Part shown: positions 23,941 to 33,181 of the stretch, one piece after another
Layout of the letters: each line of letters begins with the position of its first letter
How positions within the stretch are numbered: the first letter of the stretch is position 1
Origin: Paraglaciecola chathamensis S18K6
GTDB lineage: Bacteria > Pseudomonadota > Gammaproteobacteria > Enterobacterales > Alteromonadaceae
DNA length: 64,000 nucleotides
NCBI GenBank assembly: GCA_000314955.1
Contig: BAEM01000059.1
Span: 62,001 to 126,000 of the forward strand
Direction of reading: 5' to 3'
Notes under the pieces: generated by a model
Database searches by the model: none
The model's input: only the letters and a program-made list of their open reading frames with translations
What the model was told of the DNA's origin: nothing
Made by a program: the position numbers and the translations under genes

Positions 23941-26514
23941 ATGATTATGTGTCAAGCCAACAAAACTAAGTGGGGGAGTATAATATTCGCCGCCATATTT
24001 CTCGTGCTCGCAATAACAGGCTGTTCGCAATTTCGCGCCCCAGAGAACGTATCAGCAACAGACCAACTTGGCAGTGTCCTTATTAGTGAAATAAAAAGGC
24101 AAAAACTTGAAAGCCATTCGGGTACTTTGGCTCTGTTAGAAAACCCAACATATACCTCAAAGAAAAAGCACCGTTTTCTCGGTGAGGATAAACAAAATGT
24201 ATCTAAGCTTCTTTTAGAAATATTAAACTCACAAAGTGTTACGCAGGCAGTGATCAGTTTAAGGGAAAAAGACTCCTCGCTGACGAGTAAATGGGTCACA
24301 TTGGCACTTCGTCTTTATCCAATAGATGCTTATCGAATACTCGAACAGTTGTATGCAGACTCTACAATCAAAAACACAATCTTGGAAACAGCGGCATTGT
24401 CTGCGGGGTTAAACCCCTCGCGCATATTCCCTGCTCCGGCTTCTAATGATATAGATTACCGTATTGTGCCCTTAATACATTCCGCCAGTCTAACGGTATA
24501 CAACCAATCGGAAGATGCTAATACCCGCCTGTGGTACAAGCGCAGTGATGAAGGCACATGGTTGCCAGCGTTAGAGTTGCAATGGGAGCCTATACAGGGC
24601 GCTTTATCAGGATCTATTGTACATCTTGATGCCCAGACAGAGTACGACGTTAAGTTGGAATACATGGATAATGATAATGTCATCGAGGAGCAAAGATACC
24701 GCTTCCAGACCCGCCCTAATTCGCCCCCGATCGATCCAGAAAAAATATATCACCTCTCAGACATCTACAATGGTGGGCAACTTAATTTAACCACACTAGG
24801 TATACAAGGTGATGAGGATGGCTGGGCGCTGATAAAAGGCGATGGCATTGAGATTATTGCGGCTGAAGGTGACAACTCTGCGATTGACGTTGGCAGCCAG
24901 AGCTACATCAAATTTGAAAACATTACCGTAAAAGGCGGCCGACTATATGGTATAGGCGCTAAAAAGGCTCATCATTTGTGGATTGACGGTTGTGATATAT
25001 CTGAATTTGGCAGAGTCGCTGGTGACATGCGTGACGGCGTCGGCTATGCAAGTACAGAAAGCACCAAGGTGATAAACTATGACTCGGGTATCTTTCTGCA
25101 AGAAACCGGCGTCGTAACCATTGAGAACTGTGAGATTCACAGTCCGAATGGTAAAGCAAATCACTGGGGATATGGTCACCCGTATGGACCAAGTGCCTTA
25201 CTGCTTGCAGCTCGGCATTCTGTCGATGAATACAGAGGACAATATATAATACGCCACAATAGGTTTTATGGTACTGACACCCATAGATTTAATGACGTGA
25301 TTGAAAGCCGAGCAAATGCGCGTTCTTGGGGAGGCTTCCTGCGTGATTCCGCTATCCATGATAACTATCTTGCTTATGCCAACGATGACATCATTGAGCT
25401 AGACGGCGGGCAAAGCAATGTATTGTTTTATAACAATGAAATCGAACAAGGATATTGCGGAATAAGCGCTATTCCCAACATGTTGGGGCCAAGTTATATT
25501 TTTAATAATTATATTCATAACTTGGGGGACGAACGACAAAAGGCTTGGGCCGCTTTTAAACTGGGTGGCTTGATGTCAATGCCAGCGGGTGTAGTTAATA
25601 TTTTCGAAAATTTAGTTATTACAAGCAGTAATGGTGTCACCGCGTCAAGGTTTGAAGGTGACTATACATTTTGGACTAATGTGAAGAATAACGTATTAAT
25701 CCATGATAAATACTGGACCAAAATGGGACAAGGTATATATGATGTAGAGCAGTACAGCAATTCAGAGTTCACCAATAACGTTATATATAATAGCCAAATC
25801 AACGCCCCAAGCGTGCATGCTAATGTGGGAGAAAATTTCTATCATCCCTGGTCTGAGCGTGCTGATGTAGTTGAGAACATTAGTCATTCAGCAACCAGTT
25901 TCAATTTGGAAATTGAAGAACAATTTATTATTCCTAATTTTTCACGTTTTTCGTCTGCAGCACAAAATACATTAGCCAAGGTCGATGCTACGTCAGAATT
26001 AACAGAGTCAGATTTTTCAATCAATTTTAACCAAGTTCCAATTAAATCTTTTGACACTCAGGATGAAGACGGTGATTACCGTACTAGTGCTAATGGTGAC
26101 ACGATCACGCTCTTCGGCAATACGTGGAAAAGTGTGGCCATCGATGTGAGTATTACTCCTGAAACTGTGTTGCAGCTTGAGCTAAGAAGTAACGGTGCGG
26201 GGGAGATAGTTGGCATCGCATTTGAGAACGACAATACGTTAACTAGTTCGAAACTGTATAAATTTTCCGGCAGCCAGAAGTGGTCAAACGACGCTTTTAA
26301 TTACAGCAAGATAGATGAATTTGAAACGATAACGATACCAGTCGGCAGTTTAAATTTAGAGGAAATTGATCGACTGGTGCTGGTAATGGATGACGACAAA
26401 CCAACAAATACAATATCTCAAGTTTCGTTTCAAAACGTAAGGTTTTTAGAGCCTGTCACAGCCCAGCAGAATGAGATGAACTCAGTGATCAAAGTCGGGG
26501 TATCGGCCGATTAA
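23941..26514 (+). CDS. Lipoprotein with right-handed beta-helix and C-terminal beta module; possible polysaccharide lyase
   Basis: An 857-residue lipoprotein; the lipobox is LAITGC with the modified Cys near residue 28. Residues of about 175-260 look like a fibronectin/phosphatase-type beta domain (LWYKRSDEGTWLPALELQW). The middle, about 265-640, is a parallel beta-helix (SYIKFENITVKGGRLYGIG; LWIDGCDISEFGR; VVTIENCEIHSPNG; VLFYNNEIEQGYCGIS) of the kind found in polysaccharide lyases and epimerases. The end (about 690-850) resembles a carbohydrate-binding beta-sandwich. A strong AGGAGG lies 4 bases before the start. Its place in the EPS locus suggests that it modifies or degrades the polymer, but no specific catalytic set could be assigned. 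Confidence 0.75.
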   Translation: MIMCQANKTKWGSIIFAAIFLVLAITGCSQFRAPENVSATDQLGSVLISEIKRQKLESHSGTLALLENPTYTSKKKHRFLGEDKQNVSKLLLEILNSQSVTQAVISLREKDSSLTSKWVTLALRLYPIDAYRILEQLYADSTIKNTILETAALSAGLNPSRIFPAPASNDIDYRIVPLIHSASLTVYNQSEDANTRLWYKRSDEGTWLPALELQWEPIQGALSGSIVHLDAQTEYDVKLEYMDNDNVIEEQRYRFQTRPNSPPIDPEKIYHLSDIYNGGQLNLTTLGIQGDEDGWALIKGDGIEIIAAEGDNSAIDVGSQSYIKFENITVKGGRLYGIGAKKAHHLWIDGCDISEFGRVAGDMRDGVGYASTESTKVINYDSGIFLQETGVVTIENCEIHSPNGKANHWGYGHPYGPSALLLAARHSVDEYRGQYIIRHNRFYGTDTHRFNDVIESRANARSWGGFLRDSAIHDNYLAYANDDIIELDGGQSNVLFYNNEIEQGYCGISAIPNMLGPSYIFNNYIHNLGDERQKAWAAFKLGGLMSMPAGVVNIFENLVITSSNGVTASRFEGDYTFWTNVKNNVLIHDKYWTKMGQGIYDVEQYSNSEFTNNVIYNSQINAPSVHANVGENFYHPWSERADVVENISHSATSFNLEIEEQFIIPNFSRFSSAAQNTLAKVDATSELTESDFSINFNQVPIKSFDTQDEDGDYRTSANGDTITLFGNTWKSVAIDVSITPETVLQLELRSNGAGEIVGIAFENDNTLTSSKLYKFSGSQKWSNDAFNYSKIDEFETITIPVGSLNLEEIDRLVLVMDDDKPTNTISQVSFQNVRFLEPVTAQQNEMNSVIKVGVSAD

Positions 26515-26683
26515 AAAAGTGGTTGCAAAAATTTGGTAAACAAAGCAGTTGGGCGCTATATTTGAAGTGCAATGAGGATTAGCACTTTATAATAAAACTG
26601 CTTTTTACTGTTTATGCAGTGAAAGTGTCTTCAAACAGAAGCAGCGTTAAAGACTATTTGTTTAGCATCAATAAGGTTTGTTT

Positions 26684-27358
26684 ATGAAAATGATAAACTG
26701 GGTTAAGTACGTGTGCATTTTATCTGTGGTTTGCGTATCCCATTACGCCAACGGGGCGTTGATTACTCGAAATAACTTTTCCCTTGATACCTCAACCAAC
26801 ATTATCACCGGTAACGGGCTTAATTGGGCACGTTGGGACACCCTCGCGGGTGTGTCAATTACTCAAGCGTTAGATTTATATGCCGCAGACGGTTGGAGGC
26901 TCGCTTCGGGTGACGAAATGGTAGGTATGTACAGTAACTTTATCCCTGGAGTTGACTGGTCGAGTGCCCGAGGCGAAAACAGCGCAGTTAGTGATTTTAT
27001 TTCAGTAGATGATTATCACGATTTAATTACTATCTTCGGAGTGAGTTTCAACGAATTCGGGGGGATATCAAACATAATTTTCGGCAATGATTTGGATAAC
27101 GACGGAGAGTATCGCTCAGCAGGAGCATATTACACTGATTATGATCCTGCGGCAGGAATTTATGCTGATAATAGTCGTAATACTGTGGATTTTTCAGCGA
27201 GTGATTACAGCGTGCAACTAGTCAGAGCGATTAGGGTTGCTGAGCCCAAGTTAGTTTACTTAATTATCTTTACTCTATTAATGAGGCTAGTTTTAAAACA
27301 CTTTTATCAAACTAAAAGTACTAGCTACGCCAATCCAATGACTCTGCGAAAAGATTGA
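26684..27358 (+). CDS. Secreted protein with PEP-CTERM-like tail, unknown function
   Basis: A 224-residue protein from the ATG at 26684, placed 7 bases after AAGG. It has a signal peptide MKMINWVKYVCILSVVCVSHYANG. The middle contains WARWDTLAGVSITQALDLYA and GWRLASGDEMVGMY, resembling secreted beta-domain proteins found with PEP-CTERM tails in marine bacteria. Near the end VAEPKLVYLIIFTLLMRLVL is followed by basic residues, close in form to a PEP-CTERM signal, but about 20 further residues follow. Its 3' end overlaps the convergent acyltransferase gene by 34 bases, so the tail may be an extension into that gene. Function is unknown. Confidence 0.6.
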   Translation: MKMINWVKYVCILSVVCVSHYANGALITRNNFSLDTSTNIITGNGLNWARWDTLAGVSITQALDLYAADGWRLASGDEMVGMYSNFIPGVDWSSARGENSAVSDFISVDDYHDLITIFGVSFNEFGGISNIIFGNDLDNDGEYRSAGAYYTDYDPAAGIYADNSRNTVDFSASDYSVQLVRAIRVAEPKLVYLIIFTLLMRLVLKHFYQTKSTSYANPMTLRKD

Positions 27359-28362
27359 TGCTGAGATAGCACTTTATCTAATATTAACGCACCAATTGCA
27401 GTTATCAACAACGTAGCTAACGTAATTATCAGTACAAACAATATCTGATTATTATAGATTATTGAGAACTTTGCGAAAAAATACTTAACTTTTAACAGAA
27501 CTAGCATATGTGAGAGATAAAAATAGTAGCTGCGTTGGCCTAGCCAAGAGAGGAAGTTTTCTTTTTTATCTTTAGAATAGGACCAACTAGCCAAAACTAA
27601 AACACAAACAGTGCCGGTTGTTAGCATTGAAGTCATCTTTAACTGTGAGGTTGCAAGACTGCGTAAATCTTCAAGTATCCACAATGCTTCTATTAAGGAC
27701 AAACCGACACACACAATATATGCGCCTACAATTGGTGAAACTTTTAAACTTTGCCAACATGTTTCCCCTTTTTTACCAAAAATAAGTCCCCCTATATAGA
27801 ATGGAAGCCAAATAATAAATGGCAATGGATAATAGGGAAATTTGCTCCATATATTTTCGGGTAAAATAAAATTTAAGGTGTAAGTAGCACATATTGATAC
27901 AAAAAATGAAAGAGAAAGGAGCTGGATGAGTTGATGGGTTTTTAAACGCTCTAAAAACGGAGAAATCAAACTCATTTGAATCATTACTATCACAAAGTAT
28001 CCGACAGACACTGATGTGCCATTTATAAGCATTAAGGGTACGTTAGTTAATTCAAGGTTGCCTCTAAAAATCCTAACCCCGAAATAAATGATTGACCATA
28101 GTAGAAAAGGCAAGACTAATCGTAAAACACGTTTTTTCACATTCTGGTAATAACTCAAATTGGAGCCTTTAGACTTACTAGCGAAAAAAGCAGCTAAAAA
28201 GATAAAAAGGCCAACGGGAAAATTAATAAACTGTCGCAAGATTATACCAAGTTCATTATTAAAACTATCTGGAGGAAAGTTTGCCGTAGAGCCTAAGGCA
28301 TGAATAAGTACTACGGCGAGTATTGCTGCACCTTTCCATTTGTCCCAGTAACTAATTCTCAT
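27325..28362 (-). CDS. Membrane O-acyltransferase (acyltransferase 3 family)
   Basis: A 345-residue integral membrane protein of the acyltransferase 3 family with about ten helices. The N-terminus KWKGAAILAVVLIHALG carries the conserved His (H21), and an Arg follows before the second helix (ILRQFINFPVGLFIFL). Such proteins transfer acetyl or other acyl groups to sugars of surface polysaccharides. It lies 4 bases after the FrhB-like gene on the same strand and overlaps the convergent secreted-protein gene by 34 bases. Bases here are AT-rich relative to the core EPS operon. Confidence 0.85.
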   Translation of the reverse strand: MRISYWDKWKGAAILAVVLIHALGSTANFPPDSFNNELGIILRQFINFPVGLFIFLAAFFASKSKGSNLSYYQNVKKRVLRLVLPFLLWSIIYFGVRIFRGNLELTNVPLMLINGTSVSVGYFVIVMIQMSLISPFLERLKTHQLIQLLSLSFFVSICATYTLNFILPENIWSKFPYYPLPFIIWLPFYIGGLIFGKKGETCWQSLKVSPIVGAYIVCVGLSLIEALWILEDLRSLATSQLKMTSMLTTGTVCVLVLASWSYSKDKKENFLSWLGQRSYYFYLSHMLVLLKVKYFFAKFSIIYNNQILFVLIITLATLLITAIGALILDKVLSQHQSFRRVIGLA

Positions 28363-28366
28363 GAAC

Positions 28367-29758
28367 TTACCTGCTTTTATTCTGTTTTAGTAATAATTTT
28401 CGAATTAATCTTCCCAACCGACTGTAGTGGCTAATCAGTTTTTGAATACGCTGTGCTTTGGCGGTGTTTGTTTTAACAAAGTTTGTATAAACATCTAATG
28501 AGCTTTTTGTTTTTGCTTTTAAAAAATATTCATGAGATTGTTGACTATAATTTGCTCTAAAATTCCAGTTCAATTTTGTAAGAAAGTTAGGATTGTCTAT
28601 TCCCGAAAATTTGCGTTTAATCGGATGCCAAGTCGAAGACTTCTCATATTGTTTTGTACGGTGTTTCACACCGTGTCTTCGATGCCTAAAGCTTGCATCT
28701 TGGGATTTAACAACCTCTTTAGAGCTTATCTCCTCAGTGTAAAAACTTTTTTCCTGTAGACCTTTTTGAAAAATATCTTCAATTATTTCATTTCTAATAA
28801 TAATTAGGTTTGTTCCTTTGCTATCAGCTCTATATTTATCTAACCAAGCATCTCCAAATGAAACATCTGCAACTTCACCAACTATGTCATCACAAAAATC
28901 ACAGGCTTTTAAACGAAATGCTCCCATTCCCCAGTCTTTGCCAAGTAATTCGTTCATTGGAGATATATGTATTTCTGATTCACGATCTGTGACTTTAATA
29001 CCGTAATTATTTGCCGGAGCGGATAATATTTTGTGTCTAAAGTCAATTTTCTTTATTTTTATTGGCGAAACGCCTAACTGCCACGCAAGACTTTCGCCAA
29101 AAGCAGCTGACTTCAAATGGCCACAAAAGATAGAAATCGTGAATTTGAGTTTCCGTGAGAAATCTTCATCAATGACAGCAAGGCGCTTAACTGCCTTGAC
29201 GAAGCATGGTACACCTACGAACGCGTAATTAGCGTCATTATTCTTAACAAATTCAATAACTTCAGATAATTCTATCGGGTAATAGCGAGTCTTGGCACCT
29301 TGGTTAATTTCATCGATAGATTTTGATACTGAGTATTTAAATAGTTTTCCCTCTTCATCTGATTCCGTAACATGAATAACCTTATTTATAAGTCCACGTT
29401 CAAATAGTTGTTTTAATATCCAACTGGCTCCGCCACCAGAACTACTGTGTAAGCGGGCAGATTCATCTAGGTCATACCCAGCCTTTAACGATAAGTACGT
29501 ACCTAGCTTATCTTCATCAGTTTTATCCATTGACGGATTGGCCAATGCGTCTTCATTTGGTCCTTTGTTAGAAAATGGACACACTTCATCAATTTTGGGG
29601 TTAGTGACTTTCTCGATAATTGGTTGGTAAACTCCAGAGTCCATGAAACGCATATTAATCCCGCTATCAATAGCGGCGCAGCCACCACAACCTACACAAA
29701 AACCCCCATCAACTACTTTCTCAACATCGGTCTTTATAAGACTGGTACTCATATTCAT
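28367..29758 (-). CDS. FrhB-like (coenzyme F420 hydrogenase/dehydrogenase beta family) iron-sulfur protein
   Basis: A 463-residue protein with an N-terminal ferredoxin-like cluster motif GGFCVGCGGC (C21, C24, C27) and a later Cys pair in LKACDFCDDIVGEVADVSFGDAW. The FrhB_FdhB domains lie between and after them, with HSSSGGGASWILKQL and FVGVPCFVKAVKRLA. Relatives in polysaccharide loci of bacteria that have no F420 commonly sit beside pyruvyl transferases, as here, where the next upstream gene is one. The reaction is not established; a redox step on a sugar or on the pyruvyl donor is a guess. Confidence 0.82.
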   Translation of the reverse strand: MNMSTSLIKTDVEKVVDGGFCVGCGGCAAIDSGINMRFMDSGVYQPIIEKVTNPKIDEVCPFSNKGPNEDALANPSMDKTDEDKLGTYLSLKAGYDLDESARLHSSSGGGASWILKQLFERGLINKVIHVTESDEEGKLFKYSVSKSIDEINQGAKTRYYPIELSEVIEFVKNNDANYAFVGVPCFVKAVKRLAVIDEDFSRKLKFTISIFCGHLKSAAFGESLAWQLGVSPIKIKKIDFRHKILSAPANNYGIKVTDRESEIHISPMNELLGKDWGMGAFRLKACDFCDDIVGEVADVSFGDAWLDKYRADSKGTNLIIIRNEIIEDIFQKGLQEKSFYTEEISSKEVVKSQDASFRHRRHGVKHRTKQYEKSSTWHPIKRKFSGIDNPNFLTKLNWNFRANYSQQSHEYFLKAKTKSSLDVYTNFVKTNTAKAQRIQKLISHYSRLGRLIRKLLLKQNKSR

Positions 29759-29847
29759 TCCTTAAAAGTGCGTCATACTTTAAATGAGCTTTATATACAA
29801 ACTAACTTGAAACTTAAATATAATATCCATATGTTATAGTAGGCCTC

Positions 29848-30984
29848 TTATTTTTTTTCTTGTAAAGTTTCTATCAGATAATTTTTAGAAATATTTCTAT
29901 ATTGTGAAAGCCTAGAATTCACATCAGTCCAATCAATTTTCTCTTTTATTTTCTCAATAGTAATTTCTTCTTTACTAACTACTAACCTATTTTGTAAGCC
30001 AAAAATTTTTAGGAGTGAGTTAAATCTTGCCATTCCTCTTGCTTTGTTTCCATAAGCGATAAACGGTTTATTAAAAAGAATAGCGAAAGCACAACCATGA
30101 AAAGAATCAGTTATCACATACTCAGCATCATCGAACCCCTTTAACCAAGCTGTGACGGTAGGGTATATCATGTCTTGTATTCCGCTCATCTTTTCTTTTG
30201 GCTTTAAATTAACTTGAAATGGTTGTATATTTAATTCTGAACTAGCTAAATCAATAATGCTTTGCTTATCTTCGTTAAGATCCAGTATATAAGTTAAAAG
30301 TTTTCTTTGATCACCGGGTTCATTTTCCTCTTTTATTATTCTTCTATAATCATCGGGATCTAGTAACATTGTAGGATCTAGTACATGAACGGCTTCTTTA
30401 TCGAAGTATTTTTTACAAAGTTCTACACCTGAATCTTCTCTAACAGCAACGCCAGAAAACCTTTGAATTTGAGCTTTAAAACGCGAGGTTTGTTCTTCGG
30501 TATAATCCCAAGTATCGACCCCAAAAGATGCAGCGTAAGACATCAATATTGGCTTATTGCTCTTTACAAAACCTAAGAATGCATAGTCAATATACCGATA
30601 AACTTTAGCTCGCCACACTTGGTCACTACCAACCAAATACGCATCATAGTTATTTTTAGTTATTTTTGAGAAATGTCTTTCCGTGTAAATAGGCTTAGTT
30701 TTTGGTGTTATATACTTATCGATAAAATATCTAGTATTTTTTTCAATTAATGCCTTTTCACCATCTTCTTGCCATCTACTGGATAAGTAAGAAAAAAAGT
30801 TTTCTTTTAAATATTTTTTAAATATTGCCTTTCTAGATATAGCGTTTTTAGACAAATTTATTGATGGAACCAGTAAATGTTCAGGCTCATGATTCAGTTT
30901 CTTCAAAATCTCAAGCATGGCATATGCTTGAAGCATCCCACCATAGTTATTATTAAAGTTGTATGTTAATACTGCTATTTTCAT
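29848..30984 (-). CDS. Polysaccharide pyruvyl transferase family protein
   Basis: A 378-residue member of the WcaK/CsaB pyruvyl transferase family. The N-terminus IAVLTYNFNNNYGGMLQAYA and the C-terminal ITDSFHGCAFAILFNKPFIA motif are typical, as is YDAYLVGSDQVWRAK. The family transfers pyruvate from phosphoenolpyruvate to sugars as a ketal, adding negative charge to the polymer. It is followed on the same strand by the FrhB-like gene, with 89 bases between. The region is AT-rich. A second, different pyruvyl transferase is encoded at 49201. Confidence 0.88.
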   Translation of the reverse strand: MKIAVLTYNFNNNYGGMLQAYAMLEILKKLNHEPEHLLVPSINLSKNAISRKAIFKKYLKENFFSYLSSRWQEDGEKALIEKNTRYFIDKYITPKTKPIYTERHFSKITKNNYDAYLVGSDQVWRAKVYRYIDYAFLGFVKSNKPILMSYAASFGVDTWDYTEEQTSRFKAQIQRFSGVAVREDSGVELCKKYFDKEAVHVLDPTMLLDPDDYRRIIKEENEPGDQRKLLTYILDLNEDKQSIIDLASSELNIQPFQVNLKPKEKMSGIQDMIYPTVTAWLKGFDDAEYVITDSFHGCAFAILFNKPFIAYGNKARGMARFNSLLKIFGLQNRLVVSKEEITIEKIKEKIDWTDVNSRLSQYRNISKNYLIETLQEKK

Positions 30985-31200
30985 AATATGTTTCCATTTT
31001 GCTTGTTTTTAACATCTAAATTTTCGGTTTAAAATATAGCCATCTAACATGTCTTTTTAATAAAATTCAACAATTTACTATGTGTTTATATTTTTTGTGA
31101 TTTTTTTGCAGCTCAATATTATTTTTAATGTCGTGCTATATTGTGTACGTTATAAATCGTGAGTTAAATTAATTTTAGCATCCTGTTTAAGGTTAAATAA

Positions 31201-32661
31201 TTATGCTTTTTTTCGACTTTTAAAGAACATGTCTTTAATTTGTTGCAGTTCCCCAATTGTGTGTCTATAAAAAAAACAAAAACTAAAAAGTGGATAAGCA
31301 ATACATCCCGACAGAATTAGGATGATGAGTAATATAACTTGATTTGAAACTACGGGCTCTAAAAAACTTTTAATAAATATAATGGAAGCAAACATCGCAA
31401 AAGCACAAAAGTAGGATGGGAAAATACTGACGACCAACTTTTTAATATCAATTTCTATATGTTTCATTACTACTTTAAAACGAATTGGAAGTATTAAGAA
31501 ATTCGCAACTACTATACAAATCAACATAGTAGAAATACCGAACCAAATGGTGCAACCCGCGACCAATAAACTATTGGTTACACTAATAATAGTCAATTTA
31601 AACGCGTCACTTGTTTTTCCCTGAGACACGAGGAGAGTAGGTAAAAACCATCCAACGATCGCAGGGTACATAATGAAAGCTGAAATGCTCATGAAAACGG
31701 CACTCTCGCTAAACTTATCGCCAAAGATAATAGTGACAAACGGATCAGCTATGGCCGCTAGTCCCATAAACATTGGAATGACGATGGTCGCGGTAATAAC
31801 AACCAACTTTATGTATAAATCGCCTAAATTTGTTCCTTCTTTTACCCGAGAGAAGCTGGGCACAACCATGGAGTTGATGGAACCCATCGTTATTTGATTT
31901 ATCATGGTTTCGCCTCTTTTGGCGGCGTTTAATAGCGCGAAGTTAGCTGGGCCTAATACTAAACCTGTAAATAACGACACACACTTTTGATTCACGTTAG
32001 ACAATACTGCCGCACCTAATAGTGGTAGGCAGAATTCTCTCAACTCTTTTTTGTCTTCATTATTAAAATAAAATTTAGGTTTGAAATCAGCGATATACGA
32101 GAATAGTAGCAATTCTAACGTAGCAAGCAGTAAACGACCAATAACTAAGGACCATAGCCCATATCCAAGCTCAGCCAGAGAAATAATTACAACTGCTGAT
32201 AATATAGAGGCAATAAACTTAACAATGCCCATTTGTTTGTTTTTAAAATCTCTAACCAACTTACCGTTAAACACTACCTGTAGGCTTAACAATATGGTTA
32301 TGGGGGCAAGGCTCATGAAAACGTAAGCTGCTATATGAGAATAGGTGTAGTAAGCAATTGGAGCGCCGATGAAAATTAAACCAGAAGCAACTACAACAGC
32401 CAAACCGACAACATATACCATCGTACTCGAAGCATATTGTTCATCCCATGTTTTGCGTTGCACAATATTTTGGTTGACTCCTGCATTTATTGAAACATTC
32501 GCGAACTCAATAAAAAGCATACAAAAAGCGACTAAACCAAAATCTTCAAGCGATAGAATACGTGCAAGGTAAACAAACACAAGAAAGTCTATAACACTAA
32601 CCCCTGTACGAGTGATTGAAATCCACAACCCTCCTTTTGCAGCTTGTTTTTTTAACGACAT
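31201..32661 (-). CDS. Wzx-like polysaccharide flippase (MOP superfamily)
   Basis: A 486-residue integral membrane protein with about 12-14 helices. The N-terminus KKQAAKGGLWISITRTGVSV and ARILSLEDFGLVAFCMLFIE is typical of the lipopolysaccharide biosynthesis flippase family (WzxC/TuaB-like). It would move the lipid-linked repeat unit from the cytoplasmic to the periplasmic face for the Wzy-like polymerase. It is the only flippase in the window and so the likely partner of the initiating transferase at 9721. It shares its strand with the pyruvyl transferase downstream, 216 bases away. Confidence 0.9.
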   Translation of the reverse strand: MSLKKQAAKGGLWISITRTGVSVIDFLVFVYLARILSLEDFGLVAFCMLFIEFANVSINAGVNQNIVQRKTWDEQYASSTMVYVVGLAVVVASGLIFIGAPIAYYTYSHIAAYVFMSLAPITILLSLQVVFNGKLVRDFKNKQMGIVKFIASILSAVVIISLAELGYGLWSLVIGRLLLATLELLLFSYIADFKPKFYFNNEDKKELREFCLPLLGAAVLSNVNQKCVSLFTGLVLGPANFALLNAAKRGETMINQITMGSINSMVVPSFSRVKEGTNLGDLYIKLVVITATIVIPMFMGLAAIADPFVTIIFGDKFSESAVFMSISAFIMYPAIVGWFLPTLLVSQGKTSDAFKLTIISVTNSLLVAGCTIWFGISTMLICIVVANFLILPIRFKVVMKHIEIDIKKLVVSIFPSYFCAFAMFASIIFIKSFLEPVVSNQVILLIILILSGCIAYPLFSFCFFYRHTIGELQQIKDMFFKSRKKA

Positions 32662-33181
32662 TTACTCACTCTCATTTTAATCCTTTCTTTCAAAACTCTT
32701 TGATTCCTACTCAATCAATTGAGCGTTCAATTACTTATGGTTATTTTTCTCCACTGCTGAATGAAGAAACCTTGGCTAACTAGGCATTAATAGTGCCAAC
32801 ATTTACACAGAAAACTTACACAGCGTACTTTTCACCTGCTATGCGGGCTCTAACTTAAATAAACTCCGTATTGTAATCACTTTTTATATCAAGATCATGA
32901 CATTACACAGAAGTTAGTTTGCATTATCGGAGGGCTGTTTCTTAAGTTGTTTGTTTTTTGACCTGTTATGACGCGGTAGCATGCGTGCTTTGTGGGCAGT
33001 AAGGTGCAAAATGCTCAATGTGGGGCGAATAATATAATAATTTAGCTGTAGGTACTTGGGTAAATCATTGATGAAGGCTCTTTTTTGTGTCGGTACAACT
33101 AGAACGTACAGGTTATCTTGCATGGTTCGCACATTACTCTTATGATCATGCGCCAAAATGGATTAATTAAGTCGGAATTTT
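32662..33181. other. Divergent gap between the flippase and an acyltransferase; ops-like element
   Basis: About 520 bases. The open frame 32914-33156 on the minus strand begins at a TTG and has no recognisable domain; it is probably not a gene. The one pattern noted is an ops-like string at 32972-32983. Confidence 0.45.
32972..32983 (+). promoter_or_regulatory. ops/JUMPstart-like element (possible RfaH recruitment)
   Basis: CGCGGTAGCATG matches the ops element GGCGGTAGCGTG at 10 of 12 positions, with the core GCGGTAGC intact. It lies about 200 bases before the SGNH acyltransferase on the same strand. RfaH uses such elements in leaders of long polysaccharide operons, but the unit here is a single gene, so the match may be chance. 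Confidence 0.25.

Noticed and set aside
32783-32797. GG-N10-GC string in the flippase/acyltransferase gap
   Set aside because: Spacing fits but the -12 box is poor and it lies about 400 bases from the gene; expected by chance at this level of match.
32914-33156. 80-codon minus-strand frame beside the SGNH acyltransferase
   Set aside because: TTG start without a ribosome site, basic low-information C-terminus, no family features.
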